This document shows positions 1-8,389 of a stretch of DNA of 32,723 bases, piece by piece (positions within the stretch are counted from its first letter, which is position 1; each line of letters starts with the position of its first letter). The notes under the pieces are model-generated. The model was not told where the DNA came from. It did no database searches and saw only the letters and a list, made by a program, of their open reading frames with translations. The translations under genes were made by a program, and so were the position numbers. The DNA is from Bacteroidales bacterium (GTDB taxonomy: Bacteria; Bacteroidota; Bacteroidia; Bacteroidales; JAHJDW01), in assembly GCA_029004185.1 (NCBI GenBank), contig JAQUPB010000015.1:1-32723 (forward strand), read 5' to 3'.

Positions 1-42
1 GAGATGTTTTTAGTTTTTAAGAAGATATAATCTAAACTAAAT

Positions 43-66
43 TCACTTAAAATATATTTTAAGTGA
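43..66. repeat. 24-base perfect palindrome
   Basis: The half-site TCACTTAAAATA is followed directly by its own reverse complement, with no loop. It lies about 70 bases past the stop of the minus-strand methyltransferase gene. It could be a weak AT-only terminator or a protein-binding site. The same TCACTTA/TAAGTGA arms recur at 1064-1084 on the other side of that gene. Confidence 0.6.
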
Positions 67-137
67 TTATAAAAGTAAACGCTTCCTTTTTTTAATATTA
101 ATAATCTTTTATGATTAATCATTATCTTATCATGAGA

Positions 138-782
138 TTAATTTGAAATTTTCTTCAGAACATATTGTCGTTTGTCTATTTTTATTAATTCAACTTTTTT
201 GTTTGTTAAAAATTCATCAACTGCCTTTTTAACTCCCCCTTGCCACCATCCGCCTTCGAAATAATCATCTCCTATAATGTACCCATTTGTCTTTACTTTG
301 ATAAATGAATTTTCTAAATCTTCTTTTACAAATTCATATAAATGATTTGCGTCGATATAAACCCAGTCAAGTGAATTATTTTCGATTTTTTCTAATTCAG
401 ATGCGGAATTTCCTCTTAAAATTATTACAGTTCCATTATCAATACTTTTCTTAAATAATTTTCTGACTTTATTAAATCTTTTATCCATGGAATTTTGCCC
501 TTTACTGAATTTTCTGCCATAACCTGCGTCTTTATATATAGATGAGCCTTCAAATTTCCAAGGATCAATTAAATAAAGCTTAGATGGCGAGACAATATTT
601 AAAATTTTTAATGAAAAGTCTCCTTCCCAAACTCCTATTTCTGCTCCAACGGAAGATTTGTCGAAGTATTCGAAAAGAAACAATCTTTCATCAATAGGTT
701 CACTAACAAAACCCGATTTTTTTGCTAACCATTTCATTCCGGGAATAATTTTAAGAAAATTCTTTATTAATTCCAGCATCAT
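138..782 (-). CDS. class I SAM-dependent methyltransferase (Methyltransf_24-like)
   Basis: This 214-residue protein has the Rossmann methyltransferase layout. The SAM-binding motif I is VGAEIGVWEGDFS (about residues 46-58), and an acidic strand-2 end follows in LYLIDPW. A later WVYIDANHLYEFVKEDL segment is typical of the Methyltransf_24 group found in glycan loci, where an Asp-x-x-His pair sits in the active site. It has no signal peptide or membrane segment, so it is probably cytoplasmic and may methylate a sugar or nucleotide sugar. The acceptor cannot be told from sequence. The first two codons are both ATG (782 and 779) and either may start it. It is the last minus-strand gene of the glycan region but is separated from gmhA by 463 bases, so it probably has its own transcript or was added separately. 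Confidence 0.75.
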   Translation of the reverse strand: MMLELIKNFLKIIPGMKWLAKKSGFVSEPIDERLFLFEYFDKSSVGAEIGVWEGDFSLKILNIVSPSKLYLIDPWKFEGSSIYKDAGYGRKFSKGQNSMDKRFNKVRKLFKKSIDNGTVIILRGNSASELEKIENNSLDWVYIDANHLYEFVKEDLENSFIKVKTNGYIIGDDYFEGGWWQGGVKKAVDEFLTNKKVELIKIDKRQYVLKKISN

Positions 783-1245
783 AATCCTTAAATTTTAAGT
801 GGTAATATATTTATTTGTTGTTTGATGAATTGTTAATAAAATCTTTTAATTTAGTTGACAATGTATTTTGTGTAATATAAAAAAACATAATTTTTACAAT
901 TAGAATGAAAATTTATGCAAATGTCAATTCATTTTTCATATTACTTATTCATATTAACAAAGTCATATGATTCATGATAAACTATATGTAAATATGAATT
1001 GTTACATTCGAAGTTAATTATTGAAAGTTAATCTCTTTACAGAATAATTAGTTTGTGACTCAGTAAGTGAAATCTCATCACTTAAATATATTGTTAAACT
1101 AATAATAGTTTTTATTTTTGCATTTTTACTGACAGAATCTTTAAAGGAAATTTCTTTTAAACACAAAAAAGTCATTTTTAAAAATTTGTTTTAGGTTGAT
1201 TATTTATATTGTCAACAGAAATATAGATTTCTAACCCATGGTGAT
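783..1245. other. 463-base non-coding gap with inverted repeats
   Basis: I see no convincing gene in this very AT-rich gap. It holds an inverted repeat TAAGTGA-7-TCACTTA (1064-1084), a near-perfect 22-base palindrome with one mismatched pair centred on GAAATTTC (1140-1161), and a small stem AGAAAT-ATAG-ATTTCT (1217-1232) 14 bases past the gmhA stop, which may help end that transcript. A Bacteroidota-type promoter on the plus strand at 1091-1120 points into the 3' end of gmhA. Confidence 0.5.
1091..1120 (+). promoter_or_regulatory. candidate promoter with no gene downstream on its strand
   Basis: TTG at 1091-1093 and TATTTTTG at 1113-1120 are separated by exactly 19 bases, which fits the Bacteroidota sigma-ABfr consensus (TTG-N19-TAnnTTTG). 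No plus-strand gene follows. Transcription would run through the structured gap and antisense into the gmhA-like gene. In sequence this AT-rich, a chance match is quite possible. Confidence 0.35.
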
Positions 1246-1812
1246 TTATTTATTTTGAAATGTTTCGTTAAGTTTTAAAATGACAAAATGAAATATAACA
1301 GAATGAATACTTTCAACGGAGCACATATCATTTAGTGGAACGTGTATATTATGTCTGTTTATTTTTTTCAATATCCCGCCATCAAAGCCAGTTATGCCTA
1401 TAGTGACTATATTATTTTCATTTGCCCATTCTATAGCTTTAATAATGTTTTTACTATTTCCGGAACCACTGATAGCAATTAAATAATCCCCTTTTTTTGC
1501 AAAAGTTCTGATTTGTTGTTCAAATATCATTTCAAAACCATTATCATTTCCCAATGCAGTCATAAAAGGTGTATTATCTGTAAGACTTAATGCTTTAATT
1601 CTTTTTTTTTGTTGAATATTCAAGATTGTTCCTTTTGACAAATCCTCGGCAAAATGTGAAGCATTTGCTGCTGAACCACCATTGCCTATTAAAAAAATTG
1701 TGTTTTCATTTTCATATGCCTTTAATATCAATGAAATTAAATTATCAATTTCTTTAAAGTTTATTTCTTCTAAAGCGTAATTAATGTATTTTGAATAATT
1801 TGCAAAGTCCAT
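1246..1812 (-). CDS. gmhA: SIS-domain sedoheptulose-7-phosphate isomerase-like protein
   Basis: This 188-residue protein matches the GmhA group of SIS-fold isomerases in length and motifs. These are the phosphate-binding loop FLIGNGGSAANASHFAEDL (about residues 40-58), a second SIS loop IAISGSGNSKNI (about 112-123), and a C-terminal SVESIHSVIFH segment that supplies the active-site His. GmhA turns D-sedoheptulose 7-phosphate into D-glycero-D-manno-heptose 7-phosphate in the cytoplasm. Its neighbours upstream are an HddA-like kinase and an HddC-like nucleotidyltransferase (6-base gap), which supports a role in GDP-heptose rather than ADP-heptose synthesis. It is the last gene of this four-gene block. 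The phosphatase GmhB is not in the window. A different phosphosugar substrate remains possible. Confidence 0.85.
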   Translation of the reverse strand: MDFANYSKYINYALEEINFKEIDNLISLILKAYENENTIFLIGNGGSAANASHFAEDLSKGTILNIQQKKRIKALSLTDNTPFMTALGNDNGFEMIFEQQIRTFAKKGDYLIAISGSGNSKNIIKAIEWANENNIVTIGITGFDGGILKKINRHNIHVPLNDMCSVESIHSVIFHFVILKLNETFQNK

Positions 1813-1818
1813 ATATAT

Positions 1819-2517
1819 TTAATGTTTTAATTTCATCCAGTTTTCTTCAGCTTTTTTTAAATTTTCTATTGTTCCAATATCAATTAAAAAATCATTTATA
1901 ATATAACCTTTCATTTTTCCGACAAGTTGAGGCAACACATGATACCCAAAATCTGTAACTTCAAGGGTTGGTATTAAATCCAACACTTCAGGTTTGGCAA
2001 TATATACACCTGCATTTGCTAAATTTGATTTAGGAAGTTTAGGCTTTTCAACAAAATCAACAACTGTATTGTTTTTATCAAGTTCAGCAATACCACATGT
2101 TTTGGGATTGTTTGTTTTGAATAAAGCCATATTGAATATACTGTTACTATTATTAAAATAATTTAGAAAGTATGAAAGATTTATATTTGTTAAATTATCT
2201 GCGTACAAAATAAAAAATGCATTTTCATCTTTGATGAAGTTTTTATTTTCTCTCAAAGTTCCTGCACTTCCTAATAACTTTTCTTCATAAAAGAAAGTAA
2301 CTTTTATTTTTGTTTTATAAGATTTTACAAATTTCTCTACTAAGTTTGGCAAATAATGTAAATTAATTAATATTTCATCAACATTGTGTTTTTCCAATAA
2401 ATCAAACCACCAACATAGAAGGGGTTTATTGTTAATTGGAACTAAGCATTTCGGTATCTTATCAGTTATTGGTTTTAATCTTGTTCCTAATCCTGCAGCT
2501 AATAAAAAAGCTTTCAT
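1819..2517 (-). CDS. hddC: sugar-1-phosphate nucleotidyltransferase (HddC-like)
   Basis: This 232-residue GT-A-fold nucleotidyltransferase opens with the signature LLAAGLGTRLKPIT and the lysine-bearing KIPKCLVPINNKP (about residues 6-32). It has the metal-binding LYADNL motif (about 104-109) and a VEKPKLP segment. The length fits the short HddC/RmlA-like class without a hexapeptide tail. In the known pathway HddC joins heptose 1-phosphate to GMP to make GDP-D-glycero-alpha-D-manno-heptose. The assignment rests on the flanking kinase (2-base gap) and isomerase (6-base gap). From sequence alone the base and sugar specificity are open. Confidence 0.8.
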   Translation of the reverse strand: MKAFLLAAGLGTRLKPITDKIPKCLVPINNKPLLCWWFDLLEKHNVDEILINLHYLPNLVEKFVKSYKTKIKVTFFYEEKLLGSAGTLRENKNFIKDENAFFILYADNLTNINLSYFLNYFNNSNSIFNMALFKTNNPKTCGIAELDKNNTVVDFVEKPKLPKSNLANAGVYIAKPEVLDLIPTLEVTDFGYHVLPQLVGKMKGYIINDFLIDIGTIENLKKAEENWMKLKH

Positions 2518-2519
2518 TT

Positions 2520-3497
2520 TTATTTTAAAAAATTTAAAATAATCTTCGAACCAAATTTTTCAATCATAAAAGGCAATTCTGTATATTGAGACATTGCCTC
2601 TCTGTATTTATCTTGACTGCTTCTGGGTACATAACTCATTAAAAATCCACCTCCACCGGCTCCCGCAATTTTACAACCAATAGCGCCGTTATTAATTGCC
2701 ATATCAACCATTGAATCTATTTCGTTATTTGTTATTCCGTCAGTTAATTTTTTTTTGATTTCCCAATTTCTTTTTAACAATTCGCCAATAATTTCAAACT
2801 TTCCGATTTGAATATTTTCGTGCAAATTATTTACTAAATTTCCAATTTCAACTATATTGTTATAATTTTTGGAAATATTTTTTTTATGTTCGCAAAGAAT
2901 AATATCTGCTTTTCTGGTTTTATTTGTAAAGTGTAGTAAAATATTTGAACCAAGTTTTAGATATTCTTGTTCGGTTAAATTGTATTTATAACTATTTACA
3001 CTTTCGTCTAAAAAGAATTCGAATTTTCGTAGTCCGCCATATGCAGCAATATATTGATCTTGCTTGCCGATAGGTTTTTTGAGAATATTTATTTCAATTT
3101 CACAGGCATCTTTTGCCAACTGTTCTGAAGTAGCAGAAACCCCTATGTAATTATATAGTGCATTCAATAATCCGACTGTAACTGAAGAAGATGAACCAAG
3201 TCCTGAACCTTCGGATGGAATATCCGCAAGTGTTATTATCTCAATGCTATCAAATATACCAACTTTTTTTAGTGACTCTCTGATTAATTCATGTTCGATT
3301 TCATCAACGCTATTAACAACTTCGTTGTTTTTATAATGTAAAACAATTAAATTATCAAATCGTTTTTTTACAATTACATAAATAAATTTATTTATTGTAG
3401 CAGAAATAACCTGACCTTTTTGTTTTGTATAGAATTCTTTAAAATCTGTTCCTCCTCCAACAAAACTAATTCTTAATGGTGTTTGTGATATTATCAT
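2520..3497 (-). CDS. hddA: GHMP-family sugar kinase (HddA-like)
   Basis: This 325-residue GHMP kinase shows the N-terminal PLRISFVGGGTDF motif (about residues 7-19), the ATP loop PSEGSGLGSSSSVTVG (about 93-108) and the C-terminal GCKIAGAGGGGFLMSY motif (about 274-289). GGGTDF at the N terminus is typical of the heptose 7-phosphate kinase and fucokinase-like branch. HddA phosphorylates D-glycero-D-manno-heptose 7-phosphate at C1. The stop is 2 bases before the nucleotidyltransferase start, and the start is 7 bases after the galE stop, so the four genes are surely cotranscribed. An L-fucose-like or other sugar kinase is the main alternative, but the isomerase partner favours heptose. Confidence 0.82.
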   Translation of the reverse strand: MIISQTPLRISFVGGGTDFKEFYTKQKGQVISATINKFIYVIVKKRFDNLIVLHYKNNEVVNSVDEIEHELIRESLKKVGIFDSIEIITLADIPSEGSGLGSSSSVTVGLLNALYNYIGVSATSEQLAKDACEIEINILKKPIGKQDQYIAAYGGLRKFEFFLDESVNSYKYNLTEQEYLKLGSNILLHFTNKTRKADIILCEHKKNISKNYNNIVEIGNLVNNLHENIQIGKFEIIGELLKRNWEIKKKLTDGITNNEIDSMVDMAINNGAIGCKIAGAGGGGFLMSYVPRSSQDKYREAMSQYTELPFMIEKFGSKIILNFLK

Positions 3498-3504
3498 AAT
3501 TTAA

Positions 3505-4476
3505 TTAATATTTTGGATTTTTCTGCCAATTATAAGTGCTTAATAAAATTTCATTTAATGTTCTTTTAGCTTTCCATCCCAACTTTTTTTCTGCATTTTT
3601 TGTGCTTGCAACTAATATGGCTGGATCACCTTCTCTTCTTTGTTTTATTTTGAAATCAATATTAACTTTAAATAAATCATTTGCGAAATTTATAATATCT
3701 AAAACAGAATATCCTTTTTCAAATCCTAAATTAAAAATATTATTTTTCACTTCATTAATATTATTTATAGCCAATATATGAGCATCAGCTATATCCAAAA
3801 CATGAAAATAATCCCTTATTCCTGTTCCATCTATTGTGTTAAAATCATTACCAAAAACATATAAGTTTGAATTATTATTTATAATTTTATTTATTACCAA
3901 AGGTATTAAATGAGTTTCGTTTTTTCTGGCTTCACCGTGTAACTCAGTTGCACCGGCAACACAAAGATATCTGAAAATAATGTAATTCAAATCAAATGCT
4001 TTTCTGCAATCTTTAATAATTTGTTCTATCATCAATTTCGAATGTCCATAGGGATTAATAGGAATAGTTGGATGTGTTTCGTCTATTGGAGTGTAAACTG
4101 GTTCTCCATAAACTGCAGCAGTTGAAGAAAAAATAATATTTTTAACGCTTTTTTCCTTCATTTTTTTTAAAAGTGTTACGGTTTTAGATGTATTGTTTTC
4201 ATAATATTGAATTGGATCAATAAGGGAATGTGGAACATTTGCGGAAGCGGCTAAATGTATAACAAAATTTATTTTGTATTCATTAAAAATTTTATTCAAT
4301 ATTAAAGTATCAGCAAAATCACCTTTAAAGAATTTTACATCTTCAGATAATGCTTCTTTCTTTCCATTACTCAGATTATCAATAACAATAACTTTAAAGC
4401 CGTTATTTTGAAGTATTTCAACAATAATACTTCCTATATATCCTGCTCCACCAGTAACTAATATATATTCGTTCAC
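3505..4476 (-). CDS. galE: UDP-glucose 4-epimerase
   Basis: This is a 323-residue extended short-chain dehydrogenase. The NAD-binding motif VTGGAGYIGS lies at about residues 7-16. The catalytic Ser/Thr (SSTAAVYG) and Tyr-x-x-x-Lys (YGHSK, about 143-147) are present, and FRYLCVAGA followed by GEARKNETHLIP is the hallmark of bacterial GalE. It interconverts UDP-glucose and UDP-galactose, or the N-acetyl forms. The start is GTG: an in-frame TGA lies just upstream and no ATG is available before the Rossmann motif. It is the first gene of the heptose block and has its own candidate promoter at 4516-4548. Confidence 0.9.
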   Translation of the reverse strand: MNEYILVTGGAGYIGSIIVEILQNNGFKVIVIDNLSNGKKEALSEDVKFFKGDFADTLILNKIFNEYKINFVIHLAASANVPHSLIDPIQYYENNTSKTVTLLKKMKEKSVKNIIFSSTAAVYGEPVYTPIDETHPTIPINPYGHSKLMIEQIIKDCRKAFDLNYIIFRYLCVAGATELHGEARKNETHLIPLVINKIINNNSNLYVFGNDFNTIDGTGIRDYFHVLDIADAHILAINNINEVKNNIFNLGFEKGYSVLDIINFANDLFKVNIDFKIKQRREGDPAILVASTKNAEKKLGWKAKRTLNEILLSTYNWQKNPKY

Positions 4477-4515
4477 AAAAAATAATTTAAATCAATAGTA
4501 ATTAATTATTAAATA

Positions 4516-4548
4516 CAAATATAAGAATTTATTTTAATGTTTATTCAA
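4516..4548 (-). promoter_or_regulatory. candidate promoter for the galE-hddA-hddC-gmhA block
   Basis: Read on the minus strand, TTG (4548-4546) and TATATTTG (4523-4516) are 22 bases apart, slightly longer than the usual 19-21 for Bacteroidota. The -7 box lies about 40 bases before the GTG start of galE, inside the only gap over 100 bases in this part of the locus. Confidence 0.5.
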
Positions 4549-4595
4549 GATAAAAATGCTGATATGTATTGATGCTAATAAAAAGTATATAGAAG

Positions 4596-5693
4596 TTAAA
4601 TAATTTTCAGGTTTTTATTTATGAATTCTGATAATTCGATTGGTGTTGTTTTTTGGGGTATGTAAAGTATCAAGTTGTTGCTTTTATTAATGAATTTTGA
4701 GCTTATCTCCCTGCATTTGATGTGATATTCATTTAAATTGATCATCCCGTATATTCCAAGAAGAATAAATTGAATGTAAGTATTATTCCATTCGAAATTT
4801 ATTATTGAATTTAACCTGCTAATAACATAATCGCTTTTTGGTTCAATAATTTTTAATTCTTCACCTGAATACCTTACTAATTCTATACATGAATTAACTT
4901 CAGAACCACTAGATATAGAATTTTTCCCAAATATTGTTTCTGTGGGAACAGCTGCCATGTAAGGAATAGAGTGCCAGCTCTTTGTAACTTTATTTTTTAT
5001 TCCTTTTTTGATAAGATAATTTCTGATGACCTCTTTAAATGGTGCATTTAACCGGATGAATTCTTTTGATGAAGAAATTATTTTTTGAAAATTATTTTTT
5101 TTAAGTTTTTGAAAAAGTTCGGGATAACTTGATTTATGGTATTCTTTAATTATAAATGAACGTGGAAAAGGCAGGCAGGTCCCATCTGATTTAATCCCTA
5201 TTATGTCATCTCCGAGTAATTTATATCCTTTGTTTTTAATTAAATCACCTATTATAGCTGTTTTGCCAACTCCGCCTGCACCCGAAAAAAGAATGGCTTT
5301 ATTATCAGGATTTACAACCCCTGCCGAGTGAACAAAAAATATATTTTCTTCTAATAAAAGAAGCTGAATAAATTGAGTTATTAGAAAATTTGAATCATCA
5401 GCCCAGATAGAAAATCCGTTAGTTTCTTTTTTTATTGCAATTCTGTTTTGTTTATCAACAAAAAAACTTCCGTATTCGCCCTCGGTTTCATAGTTGATTA
5501 TTGTTTTATTATTCCTTTCGTAAGCAAATTTTGAAAATGAAAAAATGTCTATAACATATTTTGATTTTCCGGGTGCATTGTTTTCTGAATTCTTGAAATA
5601 ATTCAATTGAAAGTCAATACCGTCAATAACAGTATCAGGTACTTCTTCGTGAATATTTATGTTAACTAAATCAAAAAGGGAATATGTCTTCAT
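4596..5693 (-). CDS. HPr-kinase-like P-loop protein of a glycan locus
   Basis: This 365-residue protein is not a standard HprK, but its centre resembles the HPr kinase/phosphorylase fold. LEENIFFVHSAGVV leads into a Walker A loop SGAGGVGKTA (residues 137-146), followed by GDDIIGIKSDG with paired Asp 162-163 and by LPFPRSFIIKE. In HprK the matching loop is GxSGxGKS and the Asp pair binds metal. The 120 N-terminal and 170 C-terminal residues match nothing I recognise. No membrane segment or signal peptide is evident. The upstream methyltransferase-like gene ends exactly where this one begins (TAA directly followed by ATG), suggesting coupled translation. Such proteins may phosphorylate a protein or small molecule, but the substrate here is unknown. 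Confidence 0.65.
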   Translation of the reverse strand: MKTYSLFDLVNINIHEEVPDTVIDGIDFQLNYFKNSENNAPGKSKYVIDIFSFSKFAYERNNKTIINYETEGEYGSFFVDKQNRIAIKKETNGFSIWADDSNFLITQFIQLLLLEENIFFVHSAGVVNPDNKAILFSGAGGVGKTAIIGDLIKNKGYKLLGDDIIGIKSDGTCLPFPRSFIIKEYHKSSYPELFQKLKKNNFQKIISSSKEFIRLNAPFKEVIRNYLIKKGIKNKVTKSWHSIPYMAAVPTETIFGKNSISSGSEVNSCIELVRYSGEELKIIEPKSDYVISRLNSIINFEWNNTYIQFILLGIYGMINLNEYHIKCREISSKFINKSNNLILYIPQKTTPIELSEFINKNLKII

Positions 5694-6398
5694 TTATAAG
5701 TATCTTTTAATAAAATTAAATTTGTCAATTTCTTCCTGATGTCCGAATTCAATTAAAACCCAGCCTTTCAGAGGATGATGTTTTGATGTGCGTTCGGTAT
5801 AGTTTGGATAGTAGATTCTGTATTTATTTTTTGGATTTAAATAGTTTTTAATAAATTCATACGAACATATCTGATTCTCATATTGGTCGTAAAGGAACAT
5901 ATCAAGTCCGGGAACTTTGAAGTCGTCAATAAGTATATATGCTTTGCTGAGCTGATTTGTTATCATTTGTATTTCGGCATGGAGAGGCCATTTGAAACCA
6001 TATCCATGTGCATCTAACCAAAACAATACGTTTTTTTCTGAAAGATGGTGTTTTACAAATATCTTTTTTAAAAAAGGTTCGGAAACATTTTTATGGACTT
6101 CAATATTATTAACGTCCTTTATGTTTCTCTTAAGATGGTTAAATGCCATAATATCAGGTTCGCATGACAGACAGCTTATGTCAGGATATTTTTTGGCTAC
6201 ATATAATAAAGAAGAACCTATATTTGCTCCTGTTTCTACGAAAGTGTCACTTTTTCCTAAAAGATAATCAACCAGTTTTAATAAATACAAATCTCCGTGA
6301 AATCCTGTATCAAGTAATTTAAATCTCGGATCATTTAAATTGCATACGTAACTTTTAATTGTTGCCGTAATCCTTTTTGACAAATTAATTACATTCAT
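5694..6398 (-). CDS. SAM-dependent methyltransferase-like protein
   Basis: This 234-residue protein has a Rossmann-type SAM-binding start at TFVETGANIGSSLLYVAKK (about residues 52-70), then LSCEPDIMAFNHLKRNI, resembling motif II of FkbM-like enzymes. A distinctive FWLDAHGYGFKWPLHAEI segment (about 127-144) and YILIDDFKVPG follow. The Asp-Ala-His motif recalls Methyltransf_24 proteins. It is probably a cytoplasmic sugar or peptide methyltransferase, with unknown target. It lies 20 bases after the GT10 gene and abuts the HPr-kinase-like gene with no spacer, so the pair may act together. Confidence 0.65.
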   Translation of the reverse strand: MNVINLSKRITATIKSYVCNLNDPRFKLLDTGFHGDLYLLKLVDYLLGKSDTFVETGANIGSSLLYVAKKYPDISCLSCEPDIMAFNHLKRNIKDVNNIEVHKNVSEPFLKKIFVKHHLSEKNVLFWLDAHGYGFKWPLHAEIQMITNQLSKAYILIDDFKVPGLDMFLYDQYENQICSYEFIKNYLNPKNKYRIYYPNYTERTSKHHPLKGWVLIEFGHQEEIDKFNFIKRYL

Positions 6399-6418
6399 TT
6401 AAGTATCTTTTATTGAAT

Positions 6419-7441
6419 TTATATTTGCAGCTTATTCAAAATGGTATTTACATAATTATCTGATAAAAATAGTCTGAATTTTTCACTTTTAAGAAATTTT
6501 TTTGCTTCAGATATATAAATATTGTATGTAACTTCGTCGATTTCAATAATATGTCTTGCTAATTCCTCATTAGATTTGAATTTTCTTCTGTCGATGAAAA
6601 CTGATTCTGGAACATAATCGGTAACATTTGCAGCACCCCAATATACCGGAACTGTATTGCATCTTAAAGCATCAAACATTTTTTCAGTAATATAACCATA
6701 TTCGTCATATATGTTCTCATAACATAAGCTGAATTTATATTTTGGCATAACATCCCATTTGTTTTCTATTGTTCCCTTGTATGATTTAAATAATATATCA
6801 TTTTTATTTTTATTCCAGCCAACGCCGAACAAGTCAAAATCATCGGGATGATTTTTTTCAAAATACAGTATGCTTTCTTTACGTTGATTATATAATTCCC
6901 TTGGATGTTCAGATGATTTATTTGCCGAAATATTAACCAATAATTTTTTTTCTTCAAAAGTTATCTGTTCAACTTCGGGAAATATTTTCGTGACTGGAGG
7001 ATAAAATTTGATATATTTTTTATTATCAGCTAATATATCGTTCCATGTAAAAACGTATCTGAAATGTTTATGGAGTTTTGTGTTGTAATTGTCAGCATTA
7101 ATAGTCGGGGGCTCCGTAATAATTAAAACCAGTTTGTGCTGAAGTTTCTTTTTTATTGCTTCTTCATAAATATTTATAAAGGGTTTGCCTGAAAAGAGAT
7201 TTTTTATTCTTCTTGCACAAATTCTGTAAGGCTCTGTTCGTCCAATGCTGCTGATATCAAGAAAGATGATCCATTCGTATTCGTCAAGTTCTTTTGATTT
7301 TGAAAATTCAAAAGTGTAACCTGCATTTTCAATACTGTTTTTAAAATTTATATATGGTTCGGAACAATTATCCCTTGCATTTTTATTTAGTAATACTTCC
7401 TCAACTCCTCCTGCATAAATATATAAAATGGACTTTGACAT
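6419..7441 (-). CDS. glycosyltransferase family 10 (alpha-1,3-fucosyltransferase-like)
   Basis: The C-terminal half of this 340-residue protein carries the GT10 signature. FSLCYENIYDEYGYITEKMF is followed by DALRCNTVPVYWGA and NVTDYVPESVFIDRRKF, with the conserved Glu-Asn and Thr-Glu-Lys that contact the nucleotide sugar. The N-terminal half is more divergent and begins ILYIYAGGVEEVLLN. Known GT10 enzymes move L-fucose from GDP-fucose to GlcNAc or glucose. No GDP-fucose synthesis genes are in the window, so the donor must come from elsewhere or may be another GDP sugar such as the GDP-heptose made by the neighbouring block. No membrane anchor is visible. It is flanked by gaps of 63 bases upstream and 20 downstream. 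Confidence 0.8.
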   Translation of the reverse strand: MSKSILYIYAGGVEEVLLNKNARDNCSEPYINFKNSIENAGYTFEFSKSKELDEYEWIIFLDISSIGRTEPYRICARRIKNLFSGKPFINIYEEAIKKKLQHKLVLIITEPPTINADNYNTKLHKHFRYVFTWNDILADNKKYIKFYPPVTKIFPEVEQITFEEKKLLVNISANKSSEHPRELYNQRKESILYFEKNHPDDFDLFGVGWNKNKNDILFKSYKGTIENKWDVMPKYKFSLCYENIYDEYGYITEKMFDALRCNTVPVYWGAANVTDYVPESVFIDRRKFKSNEELARHIIEIDEVTYNIYISEAKKFLKSEKFRLFLSDNYVNTILNKLQI

Positions 7442-7504
7442 GATAACTTTAGTAAGTTAATACGTTTTTTTTTAATAATAATGTTTTGTTTTCATAAATT
7501 ATGG

Positions 7505-8359
7505 TTAACAAATATATATGCCGCTGTTATTGCATGCCTCAATAACTCTTTCAGATGGTTTTTTATTTGTTCTGAAACAAACAGTATCATATATTTTTTT
7601 TATATGGCTTTTGAGTATCCTGCTTTTTGATGGTTTGCCGTAATATACGTTAATGATGTTATTATTTGTGGTAGAAGTATCAGCAGATAGTTTCTGAATC
7701 GAACAATTGCTGTAATCAAAAAGTGCTTCAACCGGCAAATCGGGAAAATACTGATTGTCGAAAAATTCATTTTTGATAAAAATACTGTTTGTACCAGTAC
7801 AGCAAATTAATTTATAGCCCTTTTCAATGCCAAGTTCTTCAAGAGCTTTGGCAGAAGCTCTTAAAAAAACTTCACCTTCAGGATCTTTGTAATTAACATA
7901 TGCAGGTATTGTATGATTATGTTCAATAATTACGATACTTGGTTTTACATATGTTAAATATTTCCATACATAATAATCGGCAGAATCAATGTCTATTGAA
8001 AGAACACCGATGTTTGAATCAATTTTATGTTTCTCAAATATGCTGTCCAGTGAATCTTCTCCTTTTGGAGTAATGTATTTGTTAACAACAATTGGTTCGA
8101 AATCGGCATAATTCTTCATTATGTTGTCTGATTTGTTTTTGTCGCCTTCGAGCAAAACGGCTTTCCATCCCTGATCGTGCCATAAACTGTAAATGTTGGA
8201 AAGTACTTTTCCGTCCCATGCTCCTATGTCAACACAGATTTTTGTAACCGGCGGCACATGTTTTAAAATGTAATCAATAATACCGTCTTCGCCATGTTGT
8301 GATGTTATGTTTTTTGCAAAACAATTCAGTTTGGCTGTCATTTTTGATTTTTCGCTCAT
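7505..8359 (-). CDS. FkbM-like (Methyltransf_21) methyltransferase
   Basis: This 284-residue protein begins its core with SQHGEDGIIDYILKH and the SAM motif KICVDIGAWDGKVLSNIY (about residues 37-54). AVLLEGDKNKSDNI and GVLSIDIDSADYYVWKYL follow, the last being typical of FkbM-family proteins in Bacteroidota glycan loci. The C-terminal 70 residues are basic and of no recognised family. It likely O-methylates a sugar. ATG codons at 8359 and 8341 (residues 1 and 7) are both plausible starts. The gene follows the GT2 gene by 30 bases. Confidence 0.72.
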   Translation of the reverse strand: MSEKSKMTAKLNCFAKNITSQHGEDGIIDYILKHVPPVTKICVDIGAWDGKVLSNIYSLWHDQGWKAVLLEGDKNKSDNIMKNYADFEPIVVNKYITPKGEDSLDSIFEKHKIDSNIGVLSIDIDSADYYVWKYLTYVKPSIVIIEHNHTIPAYVNYKDPEGEVFLRASAKALEELGIEKGYKLICCTGTNSIFIKNEFFDNQYFPDLPVEALFDYSNCSIQKLSADTSTTNNNIINVYYGKPSKSRILKSHIKKIYDTVCFRTNKKPSERVIEACNNSGIYIC

Positions 8360-8389
8360 AAATTTAATGCTTTAATATTAAATGTATTT

